From: Sutterella wadsworthensis
GTDB taxonomy: Bacteria > Pseudomonadota > Gammaproteobacteria > Burkholderiales > Burkholderiaceae_F
NCBI RefSeq assembly: GCF_003315195.1
Contig: NZ_QNRV01000017.1
Location: 1-61,021 of the forward strand
DNA: 61,021 bases
Direction of reading: 5' to 3'
Under the pieces are notes generated by a model. That model was not told the DNA's origin and ran no database searches. It worked only from the letters and a program-made list of their open reading frames with translations. Every line of letters starts with the position of its first letter. Within the stretch, counting starts at the first letter, position 1. The position numbers and the translations under genes are program-made. Positions 34,890 to 43,333 of the stretch are shown here, piece by piece.

Positions 34890-35579
34890 TTATTCGTGAC
34901 GAATATTCACCACATGCGGTTTTTCCGAACGTTGGTCTGGGAAGAAAGCAGTGATTGCTTTTACAAGAAAACCGACCAAAATGGCCGAGACTGCGGTTCC
35001 TTCCCGTAACCCGACCAAACTGCCCAGCACCGCAACTGAAAGAATGCCGGCAATGACAACCAGTACGGTATCGTTTACGATTTTGACGGTGCCGAATGGG
35101 CGATGAAATACGGCCGCAAAAGCGAGCACAATGCCTTCGCCTGGCTGCACAATTGTTTTGGAGCGAACTTGCAGGATGATTCCTACAGCAAGTACCAGAT
35201 TGCCGAACATACTCATTGCCATGCTCAGCCACCAATTGTTTGGGCTGTATGGCTGCAAAAGGTGCATGTTGAGGTCGATGAATGCGCTGAAGACGAGTAC
35301 GGCAGGAATCTGTAATAAATTGAGGATGGAAAAGCGGCTGCGCAGAAGCAAGGCTTGAAGGACAACGAAGAATACGTTGAGGATGAAGGTAGTCGTTCCG
35401 AATGAGAGCGGAAAGATCTTGGAAAGCACATACGGAACTGTGCTGATAGGCGTTGTGCCGATGTTTGAAACTGCTGTCAGAGAAATACCAAAGGTGGCAA
35501 ATTCCATGCCGATAACCAGCATGGCAATGCGGCGGCAGAGATGGGATAAACGATCTGAAGTATTTTTTAGTTGATTCAT
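34890..35579 (-). CDS. YczE/YitT-like integral membrane protein
   Basis: 229 residues with about five membrane helices. The sequence GISLTAVSNIGTTPISTVPYVLS and the later LQVRSKTIVQPGEGIVLAFAAVF resemble the YczE/YyaS (DUF6198-like) membrane family, whose function is not established. It is monocistronic, flanked by a convergent gene on one side and a terminator of the upstream gene on the other. Start ATG at 35579. Confidence 0.7.
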   Translation of the reverse strand: MNQLKNTSDRLSHLCRRIAMLVIGMEFATFGISLTAVSNIGTTPISTVPYVLSKIFPLSFGTTTFILNVFFVVLQALLLRSRFSILNLLQIPAVLVFSAFIDLNMHLLQPYSPNNWWLSMAMSMFGNLVLAVGIILQVRSKTIVQPGEGIVLAFAAVFHRPFGTVKIVNDTVLVVIAGILSVAVLGSLVGLREGTAVSAILVGFLVKAITAFFPDQRSEKPHVVNIRHE

Positions 35580-35814
35580 CGCGGAGTCAGTGCAGAATGT
35601 TTGATTCTAACGATTAGAGCCGATTCCTGCGTACGGCTGTGATGAAGCAGCTGATCCGAATGGAATGAGACTGTCGCTGCTGTAAATCTTCACTGCGGCA
35701 TAAATCAATTTTTGGATGAATGGGTTTGAAGTGAACCGAGTTGAAATTGCAAACAGCCGGCCGTTCCAATAGTCCATGAGGCGTGCGGGCTCATGCAGTA
35801 ACAAAAGCGCCGAC
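35580..35814. other. Intergenic region without recognisable gene
   Basis: About 235 bases upstream of the YczE-like gene. A 65-codon minus-strand ORF (35607-35804) has no family resemblance and no good ribosome site. Likely promoter region only. Confidence 0.4.
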
Positions 35815-35842
35815 AGAAGTGTTCTCTCCTGCCGGCACTTTT
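35815..35842 (-). terminator. Intrinsic terminator of the dipeptidase gene
   Basis: On the minus strand the AGTGCCGGCAGGA arm pairs imperfectly with CTGTCGGCGCTTTT, leading into TTTTGTT. It lies just beyond the dipeptidase stop. Confidence 0.7.
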
Positions 35843-35878
35843 TCGGGCAAACGTCCGGAAATTAGCGCTGTATGCCTC

Positions 35879-37633
35879 TTATGCGGTAAAACGGAAGTTC
35901 ACCTGTGAGACAAAACGGCGGTGGCCGACGAAACCGCGAATGTAGGTGTCCATGAAGCAGCCCGGTACTGCCCAGCGGGCGACTTCATTGGCACGGAAGG
36001 AAAGCGTCCAGCTGCCGTCATCATTCTTCGCTGATGAAATGGGCTTGGCCGGGGCGAGAACGGATTCCTTTTTGCCTGAAAAACCCAGACTCCACAGCAC
36101 GCTGTTCGGATCGAGATCGAGTTCGGAAGATTCAACCGCGGGCGTAAGCGTAATGGCTACCAGTGCGTTCGGGTCGCTCACGGAAATATCTACGGCTTCA
36201 GCGTCTGCGAGCACAACATCAGCGGCATCAATTGTGAGTGCATCGCGCAGTTCACGATACGTTTCATCCGCCTTGGCGCACATGCGGCACGTGAAGTCGC
36301 CCAAGAGCTTCTTAGCTTCAGCATGCGGGAGGGCTTCGGCTTCATGCTTAACCTTCTCCGCTGCGCCGATGAACTCAGCCTCAAGTGAATCGCGCACCGG
36401 CCAGATGCCGGCCATCAGACCGCGGTTGAAGTTCACGATTTCGCTGAGCGAACCGTAAATGAACCAGCTGTGATCTTCATTGAAGTCGAGCATGTCAGCG
36501 GGCATGCTGAAATGGAACCGGCGGGCGTCCTCGAGCGTTGACCATTGGTAGCCCTGCGGGATTTCGCCGGCCATCGGGAACCAAGGCACATAGGGATTCG
36601 GGTCCTGAGACGACGAGCAACGCCAGAGCACCGTATAAAGCGGGTCATCGGCTATATCTGCCACCCAGGATTCGCGCGTATGGGCGCGAGAGATGTCTTG
36701 TGCACTCGCGTGGAAGGCGTCGGCCCGGCCGTCGCCGCGGGTGCGGTATGTTTCTTCAGCCGTAAGACGAAGAACCGCCTTCACGTCCTCAACGCTCATT
36801 TTATGCGGAGGCGTAACCATTTCCGGATAATGGTTCGGATCGTCGAAAACTTCTCTCGTGATGTACTGCCAGCCCGTGCGCATGCGGATGCTCTTATTGG
36901 GGTCGAGGCGGATTTCGTCGGGCTGATAGGCGACGGAGAAATCAAACTCATGGTAGTAGCTGCCTGCGGCCGGCGAGAAGCGGCCTTTCTTGACGGCGTA
37001 GTCAATCAAGTCAGGCGAGGCAATGACGTTTTCCGTATCGGAAAAGTCCACCACACGGATGGCTAAGTAATTAGAAATCAGAACGACTTTGTCGTCTGGC
37101 ACGCGGTGTGCGACGAAGTGCTTGCCCTTAACAACATTGAGTACCCAAGCTTCCTGAGCGTCGGCAAAAGAGTAGTTTCGTGCGGGACTCCAGTAGCCGT
37201 ATTTGCTGATCAGCTCGCCCGCAATTTCAACGGCTTCACGGGCAGTATGCGCTCGCTCCATCACGCAGCGGCGAAGGAGGAACCCAATGCCTCCTTCGAA
37301 CAAACCGACTTCTTCGTCCGAGAGGTGACCGTCATAAGAGTCGCCGCCGGAGTTTGAGCACATGACGACGCCTGCGTCATTGGCCATGCCCTGATCAAAG
37401 GAGGAGCCGGGGGCCGGCGCAAGCATATTGCTCCAATAGGTGCCGAGCGTGACAGGCGCCTGAGGAACGCGGGCGCGGCCGGGTTCTCCTTCAACGAATT
37501 CACCTGCCGAGTGCGAACCGCCGGGCACCCAGAATTGCTGATGCATGCAGCGTCCGCCTGAGTCCTCATTGTGGCCGAGGATGACGCGACCCGTGGTCGA
37601 GGCCAGACGACCGACAATCACCGTTGTGCACAT
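35879..37633 (-). CDS. C69 family dipeptidase
   Basis: 584-residue Ntn-hydrolase. The mature nucleophile is Cys 2 in the N-terminal MCTTVIVG, followed by GHNEDSGGRCMHQQF (the NED motif), SFDQGMANDAGVVMC and ARNYSFADAQEAWVLNVVKG, all typical of the PepD/C69 family that hydrolyses a broad range of dipeptides. No signal peptide, so cytoplasmic. Start ATG has a strong AAGGAG site. A terminator follows. Length is somewhat above the ~470 of lactobacillar PepD, as in many proteobacterial and bacteroidal members. Confidence 0.9.
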   Translation of the reverse strand: MCTTVIVGRLASTTGRVILGHNEDSGGRCMHQQFWVPGGSHSAGEFVEGEPGRARVPQAPVTLGTYWSNMLAPAPGSSFDQGMANDAGVVMCSNSGGDSYDGHLSDEEVGLFEGGIGFLLRRCVMERAHTAREAVEIAGELISKYGYWSPARNYSFADAQEAWVLNVVKGKHFVAHRVPDDKVVLISNYLAIRVVDFSDTENVIASPDLIDYAVKKGRFSPAAGSYYHEFDFSVAYQPDEIRLDPNKSIRMRTGWQYITREVFDDPNHYPEMVTPPHKMSVEDVKAVLRLTAEETYRTRGDGRADAFHASAQDISRAHTRESWVADIADDPLYTVLWRCSSSQDPNPYVPWFPMAGEIPQGYQWSTLEDARRFHFSMPADMLDFNEDHSWFIYGSLSEIVNFNRGLMAGIWPVRDSLEAEFIGAAEKVKHEAEALPHAEAKKLLGDFTCRMCAKADETYRELRDALTIDAADVVLADAEAVDISVSDPNALVAITLTPAVESSELDLDPNSVLWSLGFSGKKESVLAPAKPISSAKNDDGSWTLSFRANEVARWAVPGCFMDTYIRGFVGHRRFVSQVNFRFTA

Positions 37634-37724
37634 ACCAACTCCTTTTCTTTTCGAGCGTATTCAGAAGAGACGAAAGGCGCAGAAGTGAGCGCCGTTTTTC
37701 GTCCATGAATGATTGCAATTTAAA

Positions 37725-37755
37725 AAGAGACCCAGATGCAAAATCTGGGCCTCCC
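37725..37755 (-). terminator. Intrinsic terminator of the DMT permease gene
   Basis: On the minus strand CCCAGAT (37749-37743) pairs with ATCTGGG (37737-37731), extended by a flanking GG/TC pair, and runs into CTCTTTTTAAA. Located about 100 bases after the permease stop and upstream of the dipeptidase gene. Confidence 0.8.
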
Positions 37756-37846
37756 AAGCATGGAACTATTTTATGGCTGCGTCTCTTGCTGAGGCACTGA
37801 CTCATTCCATAAGTCAATGTAAATTTTGTCCATTAACGCAATAGCA

Positions 37847-38764
37847 TTATTCTTTGCTGCCTTCCGCAGCGACCTTGCCTTCGACCGGCGCAATGCCGCG
37901 GGCTTCTGCGCGCTTCGTGATGATGGTGGCGCCAATGCCTGCCGTCGTGATCAGGAGCATGCCGCAGATCGACATCAGCGTCGAGGGCTCATCAAAGAGG
38001 AGCCAGCTGATGATCGCGGCAAAAGGAATGGCAGAGAATCCAAGGCATGACGAAAGCAGCATGTTGCCATAGGCATAGGAGCGGGTAGTGGCGATTTGAC
38101 CGAGCGTGGCAAAGGCGCCCATGGCAAGCACGGCGAGCGCCGCTTCGGGACTCGGCATATGAAGACCGTCTTCGAGCAGGTACGCGCCGATCAGTCCGAA
38201 GCAGGTGCCAAAGCACGTGAAGTAAAAAACAATTCGCCAAGAGGGTTCCTGCAGTCGGCCGAGTTCTTTCATCTGCCAGTAAATTGCCAAATCCAGGAGC
38301 GCCACAGAAAGCGTCAAAAGCGCCGGCCAGAGCTGGTCGCTTGAAAAGCTCGGCTGCAGAATGATCGTAATGCCGCTGAAACCGGCGATGATTGCAGCCG
38401 CCAGTCCCCAGGGCGCCCGCTGATGCCGCAGCAGCGCCAGGATGATGAAGTTTACCGACATGAAGAGCGGTGTCGTATAGACGAGCGTCATGTTAGTGCC
38501 GAAGGGCAGCTGTCCGAGCGTGAAGAACCAGACGGAAATACTGAGCGTACCGAGAATAGAGCGCGTGATGTTGCCCATCAAATGAGGCGTTTTAAGCGAC
38601 AAATGGTTGCGCTTCACAAAGAGTCCGATGGTAATGACGCCGAAAAGGGATCGGTAAAAGACCATCTCCAGCGTCGTCAGCTCACCGTTGGTGAGTTTCA
38701 CGCAGGCGGCCATCATTGAGAAGAAGAGTGCTGCAGCGAGCGCCCAAAGAGACTGCTTCAACAT
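37847..38764 (-). CDS. DMT superfamily (EamA) transporter
   Basis: 305 residues with ten membrane helices in two EamA repeats (about 5-135 and 148-283). The repeat signatures are visible: VFYRSLFGVITIGL in the first, GQIATTRSYAYGNMLLSSCLGFSAIPFAAIISWLLFDEP in the second (start about residue 223). Likely exports or imports small metabolites such as amino acids; substrate unknown. Tail is acidic/lysine-rich. Single-gene unit with its own terminator. Confidence 0.87.
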   Translation of the reverse strand: MLKQSLWALAAALFFSMMAACVKLTNGELTTLEMVFYRSLFGVITIGLFVKRNHLSLKTPHLMGNITRSILGTLSISVWFFTLGQLPFGTNMTLVYTTPLFMSVNFIILALLRHQRAPWGLAAAIIAGFSGITIILQPSFSSDQLWPALLTLSVALLDLAIYWQMKELGRLQEPSWRIVFYFTCFGTCFGLIGAYLLEDGLHMPSPEAALAVLAMGAFATLGQIATTRSYAYGNMLLSSCLGFSAIPFAAIISWLLFDEPSTLMSICGMLLITTAGIGATIITKRAEARGIAPVEGKVAAEGSKE

Positions 38765-38812
38765 GAGAGATGTGGCGGGGAAAAGTTATGTCGGGAAATG
38801 ATTGATAACAAA

Positions 38813-38849
38813 CCGCCTCGATTCCGCTGATCTGTGCGGAACCGAGGCG
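38813..38849 (-). terminator. Intrinsic terminator of ygfZ
   Basis: On the minus strand CGCCTCGGTTCCGC pairs with GCGGAATCGAGGCG (one mismatch) around an eight-base loop and is followed by GTTTGTT. Lies about 50 bases after the ygfZ stop. Confidence 0.85.
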
Positions 38850-38898
38850 CGTTCGGGAGCGGTGCCTGACCGGCCGTCGATTTAATTATTTTTCGGCA

Positions 38899-39867
38899 TC
38901 AGGCCGAAGTTTTCAAGATGTTGCGGTAGCGATAGGGCAGCTCAACCAGTTCGAGCGGCTGACCGTCGGGGGTAAGCGTGATGCCGGTAAGGAGTGAGCC
39001 GATCGTAGCGGAGAAAAGCACGAGCGTGCGTCCGCCCAAGGTCACAGCACGCACAACTCTGCCGACCTCTTCACCCTTAGCGTAGACGGGAGCGCCGGCC
39101 GGAGCGGCCGCTTCTGCGGAAAGAATGCCGACGGCGGCACGACGGTTCGTTTCGCCGAGATGTTGCAGGCGGGAAACAACTTCCTGACCGGGGTAGCAGC
39201 CCTTGGAAAAACTGACGCCGTCAACGAGTTCGAGGTTGACAGCCTGAGGCACAAACGTTTCGCGCGTGGGCGGAAGCACCTGAGGAATGCCGGCGGCAAT
39301 GGATGAGGCGAGCGCCCAAGCTGCAGGTGCCGGCGTCAGTCCAAAGTCTGCGGCAGTCTTTCCTGCGGGCAGGATCACCAAGGCGCGGGCACCGCCCGCA
39401 CAGAAGCCGGGAACCGTTTGAGACGGTTCAATGCCGAGCAGCGTAAAGCCGTTCTTTTCAATGCAGACGCCGTGGGCGGGCATTTCAAGGCCCAGCGCAG
39501 AGAGTGTCTTCGCACCTTCCTCACCGACCGCGATCAGCATGGCAGGTGCGGGGTCAACAACTTCGAATGTGACTTTGGAGCGCAGCACATACATATGCAG
39601 GCGCTTGAGAAAACCTTCGGCCATTTCCGCGGGCAGCGCGAGCATCACGGCATCACCGGGAAGCCAGGCGCGCAGGACGGCAAGCAGGCGCCCTTTGGGA
39701 GAGCAGTAGCCGGCAAGCGTTGTGCGGCCGGCGAGGTTCTCAATTTTCTGGGTGAACTGGCCGTGGAGGAAATGCCGGGCGTCTTCGCCCGTCACACGAA
39801 TGAGTGCAGTGTTCGGTGCGCAGGCAATGCTTGGCGGCACTGCCAAAGAAGTGGTCGTCTGTTCCAT
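38899..39867 (-). CDS. ygfZ: Folate-binding protein YgfZ (Fe-S cluster repair / tRNA-modifying enzyme support)
   Basis: 322 residues, GcvT-like fold. The family signature K-G-C-Y-x-G-Q-E is present as KGCYPGQEVVSRLQHLG at about residue 210, including the essential cysteine. YgfZ uses tetrahydrofolate to support certain Fe-S enzymes such as MiaB. ATG 39867 gives the expected length; the in-frame ATG 39951 adds 28 basic residues without homology. It is divergent from mltG, a linkage common in betaproteobacteria. Confidence 0.88.
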   Translation of the reverse strand: MEQTTTSLAVPPSIACAPNTALIRVTGEDARHFLHGQFTQKIENLAGRTTLAGYCSPKGRLLAVLRAWLPGDAVMLALPAEMAEGFLKRLHMYVLRSKVTFEVVDPAPAMLIAVGEEGAKTLSALGLEMPAHGVCIEKNGFTLLGIEPSQTVPGFCAGGARALVILPAGKTAADFGLTPAPAAWALASSIAAGIPQVLPPTRETFVPQAVNLELVDGVSFSKGCYPGQEVVSRLQHLGETNRRAAVGILSAEAAAPAGAPVYAKGEEVGRVVRAVTLGGRTLVLFSATIGSLLTGITLTPDGQPLELVELPYRYRNILKTSA

Positions 39868-40084
39868 GGTTTGATTTGGGGTCAAGGCCGTTCCTAAGCG
39901 GCTGCGGCCGACCCTCGCAGTTTTAATTGAGTTCTTGTGACGTGAAAGCATAGCCGTTTGAGGAAAAAGATGCTTGTTCTTTGACGGCTGGCGCGATGCA
40001 TATTGGAGACCGCGTCAGCGAGGCGCCGGCCGATTCTCTGAAGCGTCATGCGCTAGACTCAGGCGTCCTGATGATTTCCGTTAA

Positions 40085-41443
40085 GTGCAGAGAATTGAAG
40101 TGAAGAACATTGAGACGCCCAGCAATGCGGCTTCAGATGAAGCCCCTCTTGAGAAGCCGGACGAGGCGCCTGGCCTCGAAACTGTTTCGGAGTCTGAAGC
40201 TTCAGCGGTTAAGAAGAGTGAAGAGGAATGCAGTCAGACGGGGGCGCAGCACTCAGCGGAAAACTCGGCCGGCGAGCCGACGGATTCGTCCGAAAAGACA
40301 GTGCATTCTGCTCACAAACCGCATTGGGGGCGCCGACTCTTGATGCTGGCTCTTCTGGTAATGCTGCTTGCCGGAGGCGCTGCCGTAGCCTGGCAGCAGG
40401 TTCGTGCCATGCTCTATGAAAAACCCGCGGTGATGACCTGTGACACTGTCGTGGTGCCTGTGCTTGAAGGCGACAGCGTGACGCGAGTGCTCGGCCGACT
40501 GGCTCAGGCGGGTGTGGAGGTGCCGATTTGGCAGGCGAAACTTTTAACAAGGCTTGAACCAACGCTGGTGCGCAAGATTCATGTCGGCCGCTTTCGTTTT
40601 ACCCGCGGCATGACGCCCTACAATGTCTTGGAGACGCTTTCCGGACCGGCGCTCGTTGATAAACAGCTGCGTATTCCGGAGGGCGCCGCTTTATGGACGG
40701 TTGAGGATATTCTGGCTTCGGCGGAGGATCTCTCTCCCGAATCTGCCAAACTCACCGATGATGCACTGCTCGAGCGTTTGGGCGTTAAATCGATGGAAGG
40801 CGCTTCGGATACCGCGACGCTCGAAGGTTTCTTAGCGCCCGACACTTATCGATACGGCAGCGGCACGAGTGATCTCATTGTTTTGGAGCAGGCTGCCGCT
40901 CGGCAGCGCAGACTCGTCGATGAGGCTTGGGCAACCCGCTCGGAGCTCTGTGAGGCCAAAACCCCCTATGAGCTTCTGATTCTCGCCTCCATCATTGAAA
41001 AAGAAACGGGCGTGAAGAGCGATCGGCATCTTGTGAGTTCTGTCTTTAACAACCGTCTAAGGATCGGCATGCCGCTGCAGACCGATCCGACGGTGATCTA
41101 CGGACTCGGACCGATGTTTTCCGGCAATCTGACGAAAAAGGATCTGCAGCGGCCGGGCGACTGGAACACTTATCTCAATAAGGGCCTCCCGCCCACTCCA
41201 ATTTCGATGCCTTCGGCTGCTTCTATTGAGGCGGCGGCGCACCCGGAACCTTCCAAGTATCTTTACTTTGTTTCCCGCGGTGACGGTACGAGTGAATTTT
41301 CAACGAACCTGCGCGATCACAATCGCGCGGTAAACCGCTTTATCCTCAAGCGCGGTGCGCCGGCTAAGTCCGTTCAGGCAGATAAGCCTGCCTCGACTGC
41401 CGAGGCGCCGCAGAACGCTTCGAAGCCCGCATCGGTAGAATGA
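40085..41443 (+). CDS. mltG: Endolytic murein transglycosylase MltG
   Basis: Inner-membrane lytic transglycosylase that cuts nascent glycan strands and sets their length. 452 residues: an unusually long acidic, Ser/Glu-rich cytoplasmic N-terminus (1-80), one membrane helix (about 85-105), a LysM-like subdomain (about 115-200), and the YceG catalytic domain with the active-site Glu in LASIIEKETGV (about residue 304) and QTDPTVIYGLG. The start is GTG 40085, with another GTG at 40100. The tail after residue 425 is low-complexity. Followed by tmk and holB in the conserved order. Confidence 0.92.
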   Translation: MQRIEVKNIETPSNAASDEAPLEKPDEAPGLETVSESEASAVKKSEEECSQTGAQHSAENSAGEPTDSSEKTVHSAHKPHWGRRLLMLALLVMLLAGGAAVAWQQVRAMLYEKPAVMTCDTVVVPVLEGDSVTRVLGRLAQAGVEVPIWQAKLLTRLEPTLVRKIHVGRFRFTRGMTPYNVLETLSGPALVDKQLRIPEGAALWTVEDILASAEDLSPESAKLTDDALLERLGVKSMEGASDTATLEGFLAPDTYRYGSGTSDLIVLEQAAARQRRLVDEAWATRSELCEAKTPYELLILASIIEKETGVKSDRHLVSSVFNNRLRIGMPLQTDPTVIYGLGPMFSGNLTKKDLQRPGDWNTYLNKGLPPTPISMPSAASIEAAAHPEPSKYLYFVSRGDGTSEFSTNLRDHNRAVNRFILKRGAPAKSVQADKPASTAEAPQNASKPASVE

Positions 41444-41498
41444 CGGCCACAGGCAGGCTTGCTTTCAGGTTCACTATTCAAAGCGGAGTATTCAGGGC

Positions 41499-42110
41499 AT
41501 GTTGGGGCGCTTCATTACGATTGAAGGCATTGACGGTGCGGGCAAGTCCACGCAGACGGAAAGCCTCCTCAAGCATTTAGCCGATCAAGGCGTCAGCGTC
41601 CTCCACACGCGTGAGCCGGGCGGAACGCCTTTGGCGGAAAAAATCCGCGCCATGCTCCTTGCCGACGATATGGCGCCGGATGCTGAAACGCTCCTCTTCT
41701 TTGCCGCCCGCGCCGATCATGTTCGGCGGGTCATTCGGCCGACTTTGGAGTCCGGCCGCTGGGTGCTTTCTGACCGCTTTACCGATGCTACTTATGCCTA
41801 TCAAGTGGGCGGCAAGGGGTTTCCCGGCGAGAAAGTAGAGGCGCTTGAGAAGTGGACGCTCGGCGGTTTTGCGCCGGATCTGACGCTGCTCTTTGACATT
41901 GCTCCCGCTGTGGCCGCCGCACGGCTGCGTGCCCGGGCCGGAGATCAGGATCGATTCGAGCGTATGGGAGAAGCTTTCTTTACCCGCGTGCGGGAGGCTT
42001 ATCTGGCGAGAGCAGCTGCTGCTCCGGAGCGCTTTCTGATTATCAATGCGGATCGGCCGGCAAAGGATGTGTCAGCAGACATTTTTGCGAGGATTTCGTC
42101 ATGGCTTTAG
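41499..42110 (+). CDS. tmk: Thymidylate kinase
   Basis: Phosphorylates dTMP to dTDP. 203 residues with P-loop GIDGAGKSTQT, the DR-containing motif SDRFTDATYAYQ and a lid region rich in Arg (RLRARAGDQDRFER). Overlaps holB by ten bases (42101-42110), consistent with translational coupling. Core gene, no anomalies. Confidence 0.96.
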   Translation: MLGRFITIEGIDGAGKSTQTESLLKHLADQGVSVLHTREPGGTPLAEKIRAMLLADDMAPDAETLLFFAARADHVRRVIRPTLESGRWVLSDRFTDATYAYQVGGKGFPGEKVEALEKWTLGGFAPDLTLLFDIAPAVAAARLRARAGDQDRFERMGEAFFTRVREAYLARAAAAPERFLIINADRPAKDVSADIFARISSWL

Positions 42111-43135
42111 CGCCTTATCCGTGGCTCGAAGAGCCCGCACAGACGCTTTTGGCGATGCGTGATCGGATGCCCAATGCGGTGCTTTTGTACGGTGCCCCGG
42201 GTGCGGGGCTCTATGAGCTCGCACTCGCGTTTTCCAAGTCGCTCTTTTGTCTTTCGCCCCATTCGGACGGCACCCCCTGCGGGCACTGCACCGGCTGCCG
42301 GCTGGCGCAGGCCGGCACCCATCCGGACTTTAAGCAGGTGCTTTCGGAAGCTCAGTGCGCACGCTATGACGTGGCGTATGAGCCCGCGGAAAACGAACGC
42401 AGCGATGCCAAGAAGAAGCTCTCCCGCGAAATCCGCATTCATCAAATTCGTGTGCTGGGCGATTTTTTGTCGCTGAACGCCAATCAGGGCGGCCGTCGTG
42501 TGGTGCTCGTGCATCCGGCCGATAAACTCCGGGCTGAAGCGGCAGCGTCACTCCTTAAATCCATGGAGGAGCCTCCAGAAGGACTGATTTGGGTTCTTAC
42601 GGCTGAAAAGCTCGATGATGTGCTGCCGACGATTCGCTCCCGCTCTCGGCTGGTGCGCGTGCCAATGCCTGATCATGAGGCGGCGCTCGCTTTTTTGAAG
42701 TCCAAAAAACTCAAGAAACCGGAAGAGGCCCTTGCGATGGCGGGCGGTTCGCCTCTGGCAGCGCTTGAACCCTCTGCAGACGATCGGCTTTCCGCTAAAA
42801 CGGAGAATGCCGTGCTCGAATTTTTGCGTGCGGGCCCCGAACTCTCGGTTGATGCCCTTGTGCGGCTTTATGCCCCCGATCTCACGCTCCCGGCTTTCTC
42901 GCTCCTCGTGTCGCGCTGGGCGCACGATCTGATGCGCTCGGCGCTTGGCCTTCAGCTGCGGTACTTTATCGACGAAAACGCCGCCATTGAACGCTTGGCC
43001 TCGCACACGGATGCTAAGCGCGCAGCGGGGTTCTGCACGCAGGCGCTCTCGTGCCGCCGAGCAGCTGACCATACGCTCAATCCTAAGCAGACCGTTGAAT
43101 CGGTGCTGCTTCGCTATAAGCAGATTTTTCAGTGA
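42101..43135 (+). CDS. holB: DNA polymerase III subunit delta'
   Basis: Clamp-loader subunit, 344 residues. N-terminal AAA+ fold with a degenerate P-loop (LYGAPGAGLYELAL; the Lys is missing, as normal for delta'), a zinc-binding module (CGHCTGC, about residue 61), SLNANQGGRRVVLVHPAD, and the SRC-like region IRSRSRLVRVPMP. The C-terminal collar domain is helical. Last of the mltG-tmk-holB block. Confidence 0.93.
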   Translation: MALAPYPWLEEPAQTLLAMRDRMPNAVLLYGAPGAGLYELALAFSKSLFCLSPHSDGTPCGHCTGCRLAQAGTHPDFKQVLSEAQCARYDVAYEPAENERSDAKKKLSREIRIHQIRVLGDFLSLNANQGGRRVVLVHPADKLRAEAAASLLKSMEEPPEGLIWVLTAEKLDDVLPTIRSRSRLVRVPMPDHEAALAFLKSKKLKKPEEALAMAGGSPLAALEPSADDRLSAKTENAVLEFLRAGPELSVDALVRLYAPDLTLPAFSLLVSRWAHDLMRSALGLQLRYFIDENAAIERLASHTDAKRAAGFCTQALSCRRAADHTLNPKQTVESVLLRYKQIFQ

Positions 43136-43333
43136 AAAAAGGCTGCAAAACGCGGTCTTCATCACCGATCCTCGCAGAATAAGCCCGCAGCGGGATGGCG
43201 GAGCACGGGCTCCGGCGTTTCCGGAGCCGTCAGGGCGCTGACCGGTGATGAGCTGCGTCAGAAAAAGATTCAGAGCGGGCGCGGCAGCCGCCCGGACTGA
43301 ATCAAATTCCCGTCACTTCCAAGATGGGGCGCT
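43136..43333. other. Convergent gap with GC-rich hairpins
   Basis: Between holB and the integrase gene. GGCTCCGG (43208-43215) pairs with CCGGAGCC (43221-43228); a second GC-rich hairpin lies near 43275-43293. Neither has a T-tract. No gene and no clear attachment-site repeat seen. Confidence 0.45.

Noticed and set aside
35607-35804. 65-codon minus-strand ORF
   Set aside because: No recognisable domain or ribosome site; lies in a probable promoter region.
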